From the NCBI GenBank assembly GCA_009992215.1, contig JAACWB010000011.1:1-43844 (forward strand): a stretch of 43,844 bases of DNA. The letters run 5' to 3'. Made by a program: the position numbers and the translations under genes. Source of the stretch: an archaeon (GTDB lineage Archaea > Nanobdellota > Nanobdellia > Pacearchaeales > GW2011-AR1). Positions 16,284 to 26,886 of the stretch are shown here, piece by piece. Within the stretch, counting starts at the first letter, position 1. Each line of letters opens with the position of its first letter. The notes beneath the pieces were generated by a model. That model had not been told where the DNA came from. It made no database searches and saw nothing but the letters and a program-made list of their open reading frames with translations.

Positions 16284-16904
16284 CTCAAAAAGAATTCTAG
16301 CGTCAAGCACCACAGCCCGCCCTTCTGAGATAACTAGCGGATTAATATCAAGTTCAGAAATATTTGGATATTTTTTAACCAAACTGCAAATCTTTAAAAT
16401 AACTTTTTCAAGTTCCTTTCCTTCTTCACTTAAGAGACCCTTTGAAATTTCAGTATCTTTAATCATTTTCTTTATTTCTTCCTTTTCAACTGGACAAACT
16501 CTGAATGCAACATCTTTTTTTAATTCAACATTTGTTCCACCACTACCAAAAATAACAACATGACCAAAATCTTGTGTTTTTTTAATACCAATCAAAAACT
16601 CTTTTTGAAAAGGAATTTGCTTTTGAACCATAACTCCCTTTGCCCCTTTAATTTTTTTAAGTGAATCAAATTCTTGAAGTGCATTAGAAAAAGTATTTAG
16701 TCCTAGCCTGATTCCATTAAGTTTATTTTTATGAACTATTTTCTTCCCAGAAACTTTCATAACAAAAGGAAAACCTCCAACTTTTGAAATTGCAACAAAC
16801 AAATCTTTTTTACTAGAACAATATTTACGTGTAACAACATTAAAACCAAACTTCTCCAAAAAATCCTCCGCCTCTTTTTCTGAAAAGTACTTCACTAAAA
16901 TCAC
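16281..16904 (-). CDS. ADP-forming acetate/acyl-CoA synthetase, beta (ATP-grasp) subunit
   Basis: FVMKVSGKKIVHKNKLNGIRLGL...GVMVQKQIPFQKEFLIGIKKTQDFGHVVIFGSGG...ELDINPLV. Confidence 0.88.
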   Translation of the reverse strand: MILVKYFSEKEAEDFLEKFGFNVVTRKYCSSKKDLFVAISKVGGFPFVMKVSGKKIVHKNKLNGIRLGLNTFSNALQEFDSLKKIKGAKGVMVQKQIPFQKEFLIGIKKTQDFGHVVIFGSGGTNVELKKDVAFRVCPVEKEEIKKMIKDTEISKGLLSEEGKELEKVILKICSLVKKYPNISELDINPLVISEGRAVVLDARILFE

Positions 16905-16996
16905 CTGATAATTAAAATATACAATCCTTTATATAAATTCCCCTCTCACAAACACGTTCAAGGAAAACTTAAAAACAAAGTATTCTTTGAATTGTA

Positions 16997-18202
16997 ATGA
17001 AAGGTGATTTAAATTTATTCTTCAATCCAAAAAGTATTGCAGTTGTTGGAGCATCTAATACAAAAGGAAAAGTAGGAAACATTTTAATTGAAAAATTAAA
17101 AAAATTCAAGGGAAAAATAATTCCAATAAACAAATATGATCCAAAAATAATGGGAAAAACTGCTTACAAAAAATTAACAGATTACGAAGGAAAAATTGAT
17201 TTAGCAGTAATTGCAACTCCAAAACCAACTGTTCTAAAAGTATTAAAAGATGCAAATAAAAAAGAAATCAAAAATATAATTATTATTTCTGCTGGATTTT
17301 CTGAGATTGGAGATAAAAGAAATGAAAATAAAATAATTCAATTTTGTGACAAAAATAAAATAAATCTTTTAGGACCAAATTGTTTTGGAATAATAAACAC
17401 AGATAAGAAAATAGATTTAACTTTCTCAAAAGAAAGTCCAAAAAAGGGAAACACAGTTTTTATTAGCCAAAGTGGAGCACTCGGAAGTTTTATTTTGGAT
17501 TATGAAATTCCCCTCAGGGGGTTCATAAGTTTAGGAAACATGGCAGGATTAAATTTTGCAGATTTTATTGAATACTTTAATGAAGACAAAGAAACAAAAA
17601 AAATTGTTCTCTACATTGAAAAATTAAAAGACGGACGTAGATTTATTGATGCTTGCAAAAACTCAACAAAAGAAATTTGCGTTGTGAAATCAGGTAAAAC
17701 TGAAATTGGACAAAAAGCAACAATGTCACACACTGGAAGCCTTGCAACAAATTTTGAAATTTACAAAGGAGCCTTCAAGCAAGCAAAAGTAAAATATTTT
17801 AATTCCCTTTCAGAATGTTTCAACCTAAAAAAAGAAGACATAACAAAAAATTTGCGTGGAAAAAACATTGCAATAATTACAAACGCGGGAGGAGCGGGTG
17901 CACTTCTTACAGATGAATTAATAGAAAAAGGTTACAATGTTTTTGGACCAAAAGATATTCTTGGAACTGCAACACCAAATGATTATAAAAAGGCACTTCA
18001 CAGAATTTCAAAACCATATGACAACATTGTTGTAATATTCACCCCACAAACAATGAGCGATGCAACAAACACAGCAAAAGTAATTGCAAGTTCAAGATGG
18101 AAAAATAAAATAATTGCACTTTTCTTAGGAGAAAAATCTGTTGTTGATGCAGTTGAAATATTAAAAGAAAATCAAATTCCAGTTTTTACAACAGGCGTTT
18201 AA
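16997..18202 (+). CDS. ADP-forming acetate/acyl-CoA synthetase, alpha subunit
   Basis: FFNPKSIAVVGASNTKGKVG (CoA-binding), SHTGSLATN catalytic-His context. Confidence 0.9.
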   Translation: MKGDLNLFFNPKSIAVVGASNTKGKVGNILIEKLKKFKGKIIPINKYDPKIMGKTAYKKLTDYEGKIDLAVIATPKPTVLKVLKDANKKEIKNIIIISAGFSEIGDKRNENKIIQFCDKNKINLLGPNCFGIINTDKKIDLTFSKESPKKGNTVFISQSGALGSFILDYEIPLRGFISLGNMAGLNFADFIEYFNEDKETKKIVLYIEKLKDGRRFIDACKNSTKEICVVKSGKTEIGQKATMSHTGSLATNFEIYKGAFKQAKVKYFNSLSECFNLKKEDITKNLRGKNIAIITNAGGAGALLTDELIEKGYNVFGPKDILGTATPNDYKKALHRISKPYDNIVVIFTPQTMSDATNTAKVIASSRWKNKIIALFLGEKSVVDAVEILKENQIPVFTTGV

Positions 18203-18206
18203 ACAA

Positions 18207-18857
18207 ATGAAACCAAAAACAATTGATCCAGTAATGAAAATTTTAGAAAAAAAATTTCCCGCAAGTACAACAACATTAAACAAAATGCGAGGAAAAGCTG
18301 ATGCATTTAAAATTTTAATTTCTTGCTTACTTTCTCTTCGTGCAAGAGATGAAACAACGGAAGTCATTTCTGCTAATTTATTTAAAATTGCAGACACGCC
18401 AGAAAAAATAATAAAACTCCCAACTGAAAAATTAAAAAAAATAATTTTTAAAACTGGACACTACAATAAAAAAGCAATTGCCTTAAAATCTGTTTCAAAA
18501 GAAATCTTAGAAAAATTTAATGGAAAAGTTCCAAAAACATACGAAGAATTAATTTCAATTAAACATATTGGACCAAAAACCGCAAATATTGTTTTAGCAT
18601 TTGCTTATGACAAAACAGTAATTCCTGTTGATACTCACTGTCACAGAGTTCCAAATAGACTAGGCTGGGTAAAAACAAAATTCGCTGAACAAACAGAACA
18701 AGAATTAATAAAAATCCTACCAAAAAAATATTGGAAAGAATTTAATTCAATCTTCGTTCAATTCGGTAGACAAGTTTGTGTTCCAATATCTCCTTTTTGT
18801 TCAACTTGTCCAATAAAAAAATATTGCAAAAGAGTTGGTGTTAAAAAGTTTAGATAA
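18207..18857 (+). CDS. nth: Endonuclease III
   Basis: HhH IKHIGPKTANIVLAFAYDKTVIPVDTHCHRV; 4Fe-4S loop CVPISPFCSTCPIKKYC. Confidence 0.93.
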   Translation: MKPKTIDPVMKILEKKFPASTTTLNKMRGKADAFKILISCLLSLRARDETTEVISANLFKIADTPEKIIKLPTEKLKKIIFKTGHYNKKAIALKSVSKEILEKFNGKVPKTYEELISIKHIGPKTANIVLAFAYDKTVIPVDTHCHRVPNRLGWVKTKFAEQTEQELIKILPKKYWKEFNSIFVQFGRQVCVPISPFCSTCPIKKYCKRVGVKKFR

Positions 18858-19515
18858 GTTCAATAATTTCTGGAACTTTACTTTTCAAACTATAAAGTTT
18901 AGAAGGTCTATAAGGAACATCTTTTTCAATTCCAACTTCTTTCAAAAAATTCAATGAATGAATTTTTTTAGAAAAATTTCTTTTATCAAATTCTCGATCA
19001 AAAACAATTTCATATAATTTTTGTAGTTCAGAAAGTTTAAATTTAGTAGGCAATAAAGAAAATCCAACAGGAGTATATTCAAATTTCCACTTTAATCTTT
19101 TAAGCGCATAATTTAAAATTTTTCTATGATCAAATCCGAATTCAGGTAAATGTTTAACATTAAACCATTTAGCTTCATTTACATCAGTTGAAGGAGTTAA
19201 AACAATTTTGTCTGAATTAATTAATGCTAAATAAGAAACAGTAATAACCCTTCCACGAGGATCACGTTTAATTTCTCCAAATGTATAAAGTTGTTCTAAA
19301 TAAACATCTTTAACACCAGTTTCCTCCTTAAGTTCTCTTTTAGCTGCATCTTCTAAAGACTCATCAAGTTTAACAAAACCCCCTGGAATAGCCCAATTAC
19401 CTTTAAATGGTTCAACTCCACGTTTAACTAAAAGAACCTGAAGAGAATCATTTCTTACTGTAAATATAACTGTATCAACAGTCACCGCAGGTTTTTCATA
19501 TTCATCAAATTTCAT
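18850..19515 (-). CDS. NrtR-like Nudix-wHTH transcriptional regulator
   Basis: N-terminal Nudix (GGFVKLDESLEDAAKRELKEETGV) plus C-terminal LLPTKFKLSELQKLYEIVFDREFDKRNFSKKI wHTH typical of NrtR. Confidence 0.87.
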   Translation of the reverse strand: MKFDEYEKPAVTVDTVIFTVRNDSLQVLLVKRGVEPFKGNWAIPGGFVKLDESLEDAAKRELKEETGVKDVYLEQLYTFGEIKRDPRGRVITVSYLALINSDKIVLTPSTDVNEAKWFNVKHLPEFGFDHRKILNYALKRLKWKFEYTPVGFSLLPTKFKLSELQKLYEIVFDREFDKRNFSKKIHSLNFLKEVGIEKDVPYRPSKLYSLKSKVPEIIELI

Positions 19516-19535
19516 ATTGTATATAAGACATTAAG

Positions 19536-20252
19536 CTATTTAAACATTTTCAAAACAAGCCATCTTTTATATTCAATTAAATTCTCAATTTTTCCCTTCA
19601 TACAAACTTCTTTATCATAATAAAATTTTCTAAGTTTTTTCAAAATATCAAATGCATGTTTATCTGGAGACAAAAGATTATTCTTTTTAAAAAAATAACT
19701 TTCATATTGAGAAATAATCACAAAAGAAGGATTTATTTTCTTTATAATATTTTTCCAATCATCAAAAACACTTCTTTTAATTTTCAAAGAATTTAATTTG
19801 GAAGATTCAAAATCAAGCCATAACTTTTTCGTTTTTGATACCAAGAGATTAGAATGATTACTAAAAAAATTATTAATTTTTTTCTTAGACATACTCTTTC
19901 CAATAATCAAATCATCTAATGGGTGATTTGAAACCAACATATCAATTTTAGAAGGCAAATAATTAAAACATTCCCCAAAAGGGATACAAAGAGGAATAAT
20001 TTTTGCATGAGGCATAGAATATTTATATTTACGAACAACCTTTTTTAATGAATTTTTGCATATATCTACTAAATATATTGTACCAGAAAAATTATATTTT
20101 GATAAACCCAACCCTATTTTATTAACTTCTCCTGGAGCAATCTCAACAAGTATTCCTTCTTTTGATAAATTAAAAAAAACAAAAAGATTATACCAAATAT
20201 TCCCTATGTAATTATTCCAAACTCGCTCAATAGATAAATTTTTTATGCCCAT
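19536..20252 (-). CDS. SAM-dependent methyltransferase-like protein
   Basis: VEIAPGEVNKIGLGLSKYNFSGTIYLVDICKNSL motif-I-like segment; otherwise divergent. Confidence 0.5.
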   Translation of the reverse strand: MGIKNLSIERVWNNYIGNIWYNLFVFFNLSKEGILVEIAPGEVNKIGLGLSKYNFSGTIYLVDICKNSLKKVVRKYKYSMPHAKIIPLCIPFGECFNYLPSKIDMLVSNHPLDDLIIGKSMSKKKINNFFSNHSNLLVSKTKKLWLDFESSKLNSLKIKRSVFDDWKNIIKKINPSFVIISQYESYFFKKNNLLSPDKHAFDILKKLRKFYYDKEVCMKGKIENLIEYKRWLVLKMFK

Positions 20253-20336
20253 AATAAAATTAATAACAATTAACTTTTATTTAAATAATGTTATTTCAAA
20301 ACAAAGATTTATATATGTGTCATTAATACATTAAGT

Positions 20337-21029
20337 ATGAAAGAATATTATCTAAAACTTGTTGATCCAAAGAGAGATAAGGTACTCTCAAATAAAATTT
20401 CAAAAATGCTAAAAAAAAGCACAGAAGAATTTAAGGCATCAAAAGGAGGGCACATTCCAGATTGGATTGTAAAAAAAATAATTCATAAATATTATACTTC
20501 AAAAGAATCAATAAAAAAAACATTTAAAGATACAGGATATAGATTTGCATTAATGAAAAAAAATAAACCAATAGCAACCATATTAATATCAAAATCTATA
20601 AATACAATTTTTGCAATAAATAGTAAAAATTTAAATGCAAAACAAAAAGATTATCCAAATGCATATCCAAAAGGATATCATTGTGCAATAAATTTAGTTA
20701 CAGACATAAAAATAAGAAAAAAAGGATTAGCAAAAATTTTATTAAAAAAAATATATGAAGAATATTCACCATTATTAAAAGGAAAAGGTATTTGGATGAG
20801 AGCAGATCCCCCCTATCATGATGCATATGTTAAATTAGGATTTAAACACAGAACAAAATATGATGTTTTTTTACCAAAAGATGTAGAACTTCCAAAAACA
20901 TTTTCTTCAACAAAAGAATTCAATAAAAAATATATTTGTAATTGTAAAAGAAATAAAAAACAAAAAGAATTTTCTAAAACAAGAAGATACAAATATTCAA
21001 TATTTACTTTAGAGTTTCCAAAAAGATAA
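20337..21029 (+). CDS. GNAT-family N-acetyltransferase-like protein
   Basis: LVTDIKIRKKGLAKILLKKIYEEY...YHDAYVKLGFKHR. Confidence 0.6.
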   Translation: MKEYYLKLVDPKRDKVLSNKISKMLKKSTEEFKASKGGHIPDWIVKKIIHKYYTSKESIKKTFKDTGYRFALMKKNKPIATILISKSINTIFAINSKNLNAKQKDYPNAYPKGYHCAINLVTDIKIRKKGLAKILLKKIYEEYSPLLKGKGIWMRADPPYHDAYVKLGFKHRTKYDVFLPKDVELPKTFSSTKEFNKKYICNCKRNKKQKEFSKTRRYKYSIFTLEFPKR

Positions 21030-21602
21030 TTACTTCAAAGCAATTTTTTCAATTTTCTTTAAAATTTTATCTCTCTTTACAAATCCAGTATCAAAACCTC
21101 CAAACATATACATTTTTTTCAAATTCATTCCACTAAACCCTATCCTAAACCTTTTCCAAATAGTTTTAATAGCACCATATAATCCAAAAATTTTATATAA
21201 AAAAACACTTCCTCCCAAAGTTGTAATTACACATACCTCTCTCCCTTTTAATAACCCCTTTACCATTCCATGAGAATATGTAAATGCAAAACGAGGAGTT
21301 ATATTCCAATCAAACCAATTTTTTAAAATTGAAGGAGCATCACCTGTCCAAATAGGAAAAATAAAAACTAATCTATCTGCTAAAAAAATTTTCTTTTGAA
21401 AATATTTCTGTTCTCTTGTCAATTTATTTTTATATTGTTTATTCTCAAAAGAAAAAAAATTTTGTTTATATTTTGTTTTATACAAATTAATTATATCTAC
21501 TTGATCACCCAATTTTTTTCTTATATCAAAATATTTTTTTGCGATTTTATGGGTAAAACCATTTTCACTTGGATGAGCAGTTATAATCAAAATATTTTTC
21601 AT
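21030..21602 (-). CDS. NAD(P)H quinone reductase, flavodoxin-2 family
   Basis: NILIITAHPSENGFTHKIAKKY...LVFIFPIWTGDAPSILKNWFD. Confidence 0.87.
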   Translation of the reverse strand: MKNILIITAHPSENGFTHKIAKKYFDIRKKLGDQVDIINLYKTKYKQNFFSFENKQYKNKLTREQKYFQKKIFLADRLVFIFPIWTGDAPSILKNWFDWNITPRFAFTYSHGMVKGLLKGREVCVITTLGGSVFLYKIFGLYGAIKTIWKRFRIGFSGMNLKKMYMFGGFDTGFVKRDKILKKIEKIALK

Positions 21603-22509
21603 TTTCTAAATTCCAAAATATTTAGTTCCTGCCAATATTCATAACCATCATGCATATTCTTATTTAAACCCCGAGATTCCAAATATTTCAACCACTCTTT
21701 ATTATTCATTATATTATTAACTTTTAAGGGAACTTTCATTCTATCCAAAATTTTCACTTTCATTAAAGGCTTTTTATCAAATACCAAATCCCAACCCAAA
21801 CTAGAAATATTAATAATTAAAATTCCCCCTCATTCAAATAATTTTGACCTTCCTGAACTAAGTGTCTCATTAAAGCAATTCCCTCGTAAGGATTATCATC
21901 AAGACTTCCAGGACGAGGAACATAAGGAGGATTGCAAATAATTAAATCAAATTTTTCTCCTTTAATTCTTTTCAAAGCATCACCACAATAAACTTTCAAT
22001 CTAGAATCATCAATATTATCCTCAGTAGACTTAATTGCATCACGATTAATGTCAATTGCTAAAAACTCTTCAACTTTTTTATTTTTCTCTAAAATATATT
22101 TTGTTAAAAATCCAGAACCACAACCAATTTCAACCCCTTTTTTAAAACCATATCCAATCAAATATTTCTTTAAAACTTTTGCAAACAAAATATTATCAAT
22201 TGAAGGACACCAAACTTTTTTATGTGTTTCATCCCAATAAGTACTAACTCCATCATACTCCCCCCATCGAGGTTTACATTGAAACAAAGAAAATAAAGTA
22301 TCACGAACTGTAGGTTCCAATTTACCAATTTTATAATTATCTGTCATCAAAACAGGATTCATAAAAGTATGAACCAATTTTTTTTCACTTGAAGGATAAA
22401 AAGAAACTCTTTTTCCATTAACAAAATCCATCCCCATTATATTAGAAAGTTCTATTCCATTTGCCCAAATTTCTTCCCTCTTCAAATCATCCGAAATTTT
22501 TATTATCAT
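21599..22509 (-). pseudogene. Class I SAM methyltransferase (HemK/NPPY type) split by a frameshift in a G5 tract
   Basis: ORFs 21817-22509 and 21599-21799 are two parts of one protein: adding one G at 21825-21829 gives ...NEGGILIINISSLGWDLVF... Confidence 0.8.
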
Positions 22510-22513
22510 AACT

Positions 22514-22532
22514 TAGTGTAGTATTTACACTA
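22514..22532. promoter_or_regulatory. Palindromic operator TAGTGTA-GTATT-TACACTA next to a TTTATATA box
   Basis: Direct reading; same palindrome at 29786-29804. Confidence 0.82.
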
Positions 22533-22543
22533 TATAAAGATTT

Positions 22544-23323
22544 CTATAAAAAAGAAACGCAATTCAAACCTTGTTCACTTAATTTCATTAAAACTTCTTC
22601 TCCATAATTAACGGGATAAGATAAATTTGAATCCAATGAAACAACTGATTCATGATACATTTTAGAAATAAATTTAATTTCCTTCAAAATTTTCCCTTGA
22701 ATTAAATTTGGATTAAAAAGCCTAGAAATAAACGGCTCCCTAACTAAATAATGTAAGCTATCTCGATCAATAAAAGATTTTCCCCCAGCAGATTTATACC
22801 AAGCACTACTTCCAGTACAAGTAACAACCAAAACTCCCGAACTCCGTTGTTCTTCAATTTCTTCACCTAAAATTAAATCATATCTCGAAGTATGAAATTG
22901 ATTCAATGCTCCAAAATAAACTTCATTCAAAGCTTTTTCTTTTATTAATTTTCCATTTAAATAAATATCAATCCTTCTTCTATTCAAAATAGAATATTTA
23001 TCCTCAAAAATTTCATTTAATTTTTCTAAATTATTTTCATCCAAAAGCATAAGTCCACCCTCACTCGTACTAGAATCAGAATTAATTCCCAAAATTAATT
23101 CATTTTGTAAAAAATGTGAAGTTCTAATAAAAGTCCCATCTCCACCAAAAACAATAATTAAATCTCTTTCTTTCAAATCATTTGATTTTAAATTATCTAT
23201 TAAAATTGAAGAAAAAGAAATTTTTTTATTTTTTAATAAATTATTCAATAGATCAAAAGAATTATTCATTGCTGATTTTCTACTATAAACCAACAAAACA
23301 TTTTCAATTTTTATATAGGCCAT
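22544..23323 (-). CDS. nadK: NAD kinase
   Basis: LIIVFGGDGTFIRTSHF...LGINSDSSTSEGGLM...SSGVLVVTCTGSSAWYKSAGG. Confidence 0.87.
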   Translation of the reverse strand: MAYIKIENVLLVYSRKSAMNNSFDLLNNLLKNKKISFSSILIDNLKSNDLKERDLIIVFGGDGTFIRTSHFLQNELILGINSDSSTSEGGLMLLDENNLEKLNEIFEDKYSILNRRRIDIYLNGKLIKEKALNEVYFGALNQFHTSRYDLILGEEIEEQRSSGVLVVTCTGSSAWYKSAGGKSFIDRDSLHYLVREPFISRLFNPNLIQGKILKEIKFISKMYHESVVSLDSNLSYPVNYGEEVLMKLSEQGLNCVSFL

Positions 23324-23876
23324 TTTTCATAATATATTTTTTAACTTTCAAAGGAACAAAGTCTTGAATATTTTCTCCTTTTTTAATGCATTCACGAACT
23401 GTTGTTGAAGAGATATTATTAACCTTTTCTTCTAAAGTGAAAAATATCCTAATTTCCCCAGTTCTTTTAATCGGGAACCCTTCTCTTAAAGAAACAATAA
23501 ATTTTATCTCTTTTGCTAAAGCTTCATGTTTATACCATTTATCAAATTCATAAAAAATATCGCTTCCTATAATCCAATAAAATTCAAAAGAAGGGAATTT
23601 TTTCTTTAATCTAATAACTGTTTCATAAGCATAACTCCTTCCCTCAAAATCTAATTCTTCCCGACAAATATTTACTTTAAATCCTTCAACTGCAAATTTA
23701 ATCATATTTATTCTATCTTTTTCTGAAATTAATTTTTTATTAAAAGAATGATTTTTACAAGGAAGTATCCAAATTTCATCAATTTTTTTACTATCAATAA
23801 CTTCCTTTATAACATCCAAATGTTTTTTATGAATTGGATTAAAACTTCCTCCAAATAAAGCTATTTTCTTTTTCAT
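23304..23876 (-). CDS. nadD: Nicotinate/nicotinamide mononucleotide adenylyltransferase-like (NadD-type)
   Basis: IALFGGSFNPIHKKHLDVIKE...WILPCKNHSFNK...ISSTTVRE. Confidence 0.85.
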   Translation of the reverse strand: MKKKIALFGGSFNPIHKKHLDVIKEVIDSKKIDEIWILPCKNHSFNKKLISEKDRINMIKFAVEGFKVNICREELDFEGRSYAYETVIRLKKKFPSFEFYWIIGSDIFYEFDKWYKHEALAKEIKFIVSLREGFPIKRTGEIRIFFTLEEKVNNISSTTVRECIKKGENIQDFVPLKVKKYIMKNGLYKN

Positions 23877-24943
23877 TTTAAAATTTTATCAATTTCTTTT
23901 TTTGATTTAATAAATCTTTCATTATAATCTCCTGAAATTGAAATAAAAGAAATTTTTCTTTCATTAAACATTTTTTTAAGTTTCTCATTATTTTTTAATC
24001 TAATTTCATTTTCACCAGCAAAACGTATTCCATCATTAACCCATTTTACATCAGGTTCTAAAAATAAAACCAAATCATAATTTTGAATTTTTACAATCTC
24101 TTCAATCAATTCGGATTTTGAACCATTAAAATACATATCCAAATAATATTGAGTTATAACTGCATCACTATCAACAAATAAAATTTTATTACTTTCTTTA
24201 ATTAATTTTTTCTGAAGAAGCCAATGTTCCATAGAAATTTCATTAAACATTTCAGAAGTCAAATGATTAGAATATTTAACACAATAATCACGACCAACTT
24301 CATGAACATAATTTGTATTGTAAAATTTTGCTAATTTTTTTGTTAATGTTGATTTACCACAACTTTCTGTTCCAATAACTAAAACTTTTTTTACAAAATA
24401 AGATCTAACAGAAAGAGGAAGTTTTTCCCAGTTATAATAAATATTTTTACGCAAGTCCGTAGCCGAAATAGGAACAACATCCCTCCCTTCATTAATCACT
24501 ATATGTTTTGCATCAGGATAATATTTTTTGAAATATTCATTATAATTTGTTTCAGAACTAAATACATAATCAATTGGTTCATTAATTGCTTTTTTAATCA
24601 TATTTGCGCCAGCTTCCCAATCATAATCATTATCCCAAGCATCATCTTTTATATGAATAATTTTTATATTTTCTAAATCATTCAAATTTTCTCCAATCCA
24701 AGATAATCTAACTTCAGCTGGAATATATTTTATTCCATCTCTTTCACAAAGCTCTCTATCCCTATTTTCAGAAGAAGATAAAACAACATATAATTTATCT
24801 ACATAATTTGATGCAGAAATAATTGCATATACATGACCTAAATGAAATGGAAGAAATTTCCCTCCCAAAAAACCAACAGTTTTATTTTTTGCCATGTTGT
24901 TTATTCTCCATCTTTTTCCAATTATAATATCCGTAAATAGCAT
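23873..24943 (-). CDS. nadR: NadR-like bifunctional NMN adenylyltransferase / nicotinamide riboside kinase, no N-terminal HTH
   Basis: KTVGFLGGKFLPFHLGHVYAI...ISATDLRKN...VLVIGTESCGKSTLTKKLAKFYNTNYVHEVGRDY; start probably MAKNKTV at about 24895. Confidence 0.9.
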   Translation of the reverse strand: MLFTDIIIGKRWRINNMAKNKTVGFLGGKFLPFHLGHVYAIISASNYVDKLYVVLSSSENRDRELCERDGIKYIPAEVRLSWIGENLNDLENIKIIHIKDDAWDNDYDWEAGANMIKKAINEPIDYVFSSETNYNEYFKKYYPDAKHIVINEGRDVVPISATDLRKNIYYNWEKLPLSVRSYFVKKVLVIGTESCGKSTLTKKLAKFYNTNYVHEVGRDYCVKYSNHLTSEMFNEISMEHWLLQKKLIKESNKILFVDSDAVITQYYLDMYFNGSKSELIEEIVKIQNYDLVLFLEPDVKWVNDGIRFAGENEIRLKNNEKLKKMFNERKISFISISGDYNERFIKSKKEIDKILK

Positions 24944-25595
24944 TTACTAAATATGCCGACCACATAACAAGCATACTTACATCATTACCTCCTTGGAACA
25001 AAACATAGAACCACATATAAACCGAAACAATGTCTACAACTATCCACAAAATCCATTGTTCTGTTACTCTTTTTATCATTAATACCATAGCAATGATTGA
25101 TAAAACTGTTGAAATAGAATCTACAAAAGGCAAGTTTCCTCCCAAAATTCTTAAAATAAAACCATAAACTAAAACTCCGACAAAAGATAAAAATCCCCAA
25201 AGAATTTTTTCTTTAAAAGTTAAATTTGAAACTTTAACATCATCTTTTGATTTATCCTTGTCTCGATGTTTAACCCAATAATAAATACCAACAAATTGAA
25301 CTGGTAAAAAATAAAATACATTTAACATAACTTCACCATAATACCTACTGTTATATGCAATATATGCATATAAAATAACATTTATAATACCAAAATAATA
25401 ATTACTAATCTTTCCTTTTGCAACAAGTACAACACAAATCATTCCAGTAAGAGAAGTTATTAATCCAATTATAGTATCTTGCCAAACAAAAAATAAATAT
25501 AAATTTATTAAAGTAAATATTAACAACCAAACCTTTTCAAATAAAGTCCAATCATTCAAATATGTTTTAAATAAATTCATTTTCTTATCTTCCAT
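24882..25595 (-). CDS. pnuC: Nicotinamide riboside transporter PnuC
   Basis: 7-TM, WQDTIIGLITSLTGMICVVLVAKGKISNYYFGIINVILYAYIAYNSRYYGEVMLNVFYFLPVQFVGIYYWVKH. Confidence 0.92.
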   Translation of the reverse strand: MEDKKMNLFKTYLNDWTLFEKVWLLIFTLINLYLFFVWQDTIIGLITSLTGMICVVLVAKGKISNYYFGIINVILYAYIAYNSRYYGEVMLNVFYFLPVQFVGIYYWVKHRDKDKSKDDVKVSNLTFKEKILWGFLSFVGVLVYGFILRILGGNLPFVDSISTVLSIIAMVLMIKRVTEQWILWIVVDIVSVYMWFYVLFQGGNDVSMLVMWSAYLVNAIYGYYNWKKMENKQHGKK

Positions 25596-26008
25596 TTTTT
25601 ATAATCTCCTATAATATTTTTATGATCAAATGCCAAAGGTGGCAAATTATCAATTGAAAAAAAAACTGCATCATCTGCATCATCTGCAGCTTCCAAAATT
25701 CCAGAATATTTTTTAACTATATAAGCAACTGTAACATAATGCCCTCGAGGATCTCTATTTGGATTTGAATAAACTCCCAAAATTTCCAAATCTCCAATTT
25801 TAGATATTAATCCTGTTTCTTCTTTCAATTCTCGAACACCAGCACTTTCAACTGTTTCCAACCCATAATTCAAATGTCCTCCAGGTAAAGCATACATTCC
25901 TTTAAATGGTTCTTTTCCTCGAAGAATTAAAAGAATTTCATTATTGTTATTTTCAATTATTAAATCAGCAGTAACACAAGGATTTTTATATTTCATCTTT
26001 ACCTCCAA
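25577..26008 (-). CDS. Nudix hydrolase (ADP-ribose pyrophosphatase-like)
   Basis: PGGHLNYGLETVESAGVRELKEETGL. Confidence 0.88.
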   Translation of the reverse strand: MEVKMKYKNPCVTADLIIENNNNEILLILRGKEPFKGMYALPGGHLNYGLETVESAGVRELKEETGLISKIGDLEILGVYSNPNRDPRGHYVTVAYIVKKYSGILEAADDADDAVFFSIDNLPPLAFDHKNIIGDYKKWKIRK

Positions 26009-26885
26009 ATTTAAAACTAGGTGGAGAAATTATTTCAGCCTTTGCCTTCGCAATTTTGTTTCTAAAAAATAAATCACACAAAGCATTATCTAAATTTTCA
26101 AATTTTGCTCCCCCATAAATTTTTGTATAATCTTCTTTATCTTTCTCAAATAACTCAATTACCTGTTCATGCTTTCTCAATTCCTCCTCACTAAATCCCT
26201 GTTCTTTTCCAGCTGAAATTAATTCCACAAAATTATAACTATAACCTAAATCACCAAAATCAGTTTGTTCAGGTTCCAAACCAGCTGTTGAAACTCTATT
26301 AGCCAAATTAGAAAAACCTAAATATCTAGCCATCTCACGAATCAGCCTCTTAGGCAATCCAGAGATTGGAGACATATGAACTGCACCATCACCAAACAAC
26401 GTATAATATCCAACTCCAAAATCCTCATCATGATTTCCCGTTCCAATAACTAATTTTTTCTCATTGGCTGATTTTCTATGTAAAACCAAAGCACGAATCT
26501 CACTCATCAAATTACCTTTTTCATAAACATTTTTTGCAGTCTTTTCATCCAATAAAGAATATGCATCAACTAAAGGTTGAATCTCAACAATTTCATACCT
26601 TATTTTTAATTTATTTACAACTTCCAAGCCATCTTCCAAATCAGCTGGGTTATTGACTTTTGACGGCATCAAATAACCAACTAACTCTAATTTCTTATCA
26701 TGTGTCAAATTATAATTATCAAAAGCTCTTTTTGTCAAAGCTGCAACAACTGTAGAATCAACTCCACCACTAACACCTAAAATTCCACCAGTATAACCGA
26801 TTTCACTTATTCTATTAATAATAAAATTTCCAATTTTATCAGCAACCTTTTCATAATCAATTTTCATCAATTCAATTTTTTTCAT
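25986..26885 (-). CDS. nadE: NAD+ synthase, ammonia-dependent type
   Basis: GILGVSGGVDSTVVAALTKRAF...GTGNHDEDFGVGYYTLFGDGAVHMSPISGLPK. Confidence 0.93.
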   Translation of the reverse strand: MKKIELMKIDYEKVADKIGNFIINRISEIGYTGGILGVSGGVDSTVVAALTKRAFDNYNLTHDKKLELVGYLMPSKVNNPADLEDGLEVVNKLKIRYEIVEIQPLVDAYSLLDEKTAKNVYEKGNLMSEIRALVLHRKSANEKKLVIGTGNHDEDFGVGYYTLFGDGAVHMSPISGLPKRLIREMARYLGFSNLANRVSTAGLEPEQTDFGDLGYSYNFVELISAGKEQGFSEEELRKHEQVIELFEKDKEDYTKIYGGAKFENLDNALCDLFFRNKIAKAKAEIISPPSFKFGGKDEI

Positions 26886-26886
26886 T

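Noticed and set aside
19500-19535. Autoregulatory operator upstream of the NrtR-like gene (TTGTATATAAGACATTAA)
   Set aside because: Only the left half loosely resembles TAGTGTA-N5-TACACTA; the right half does not match
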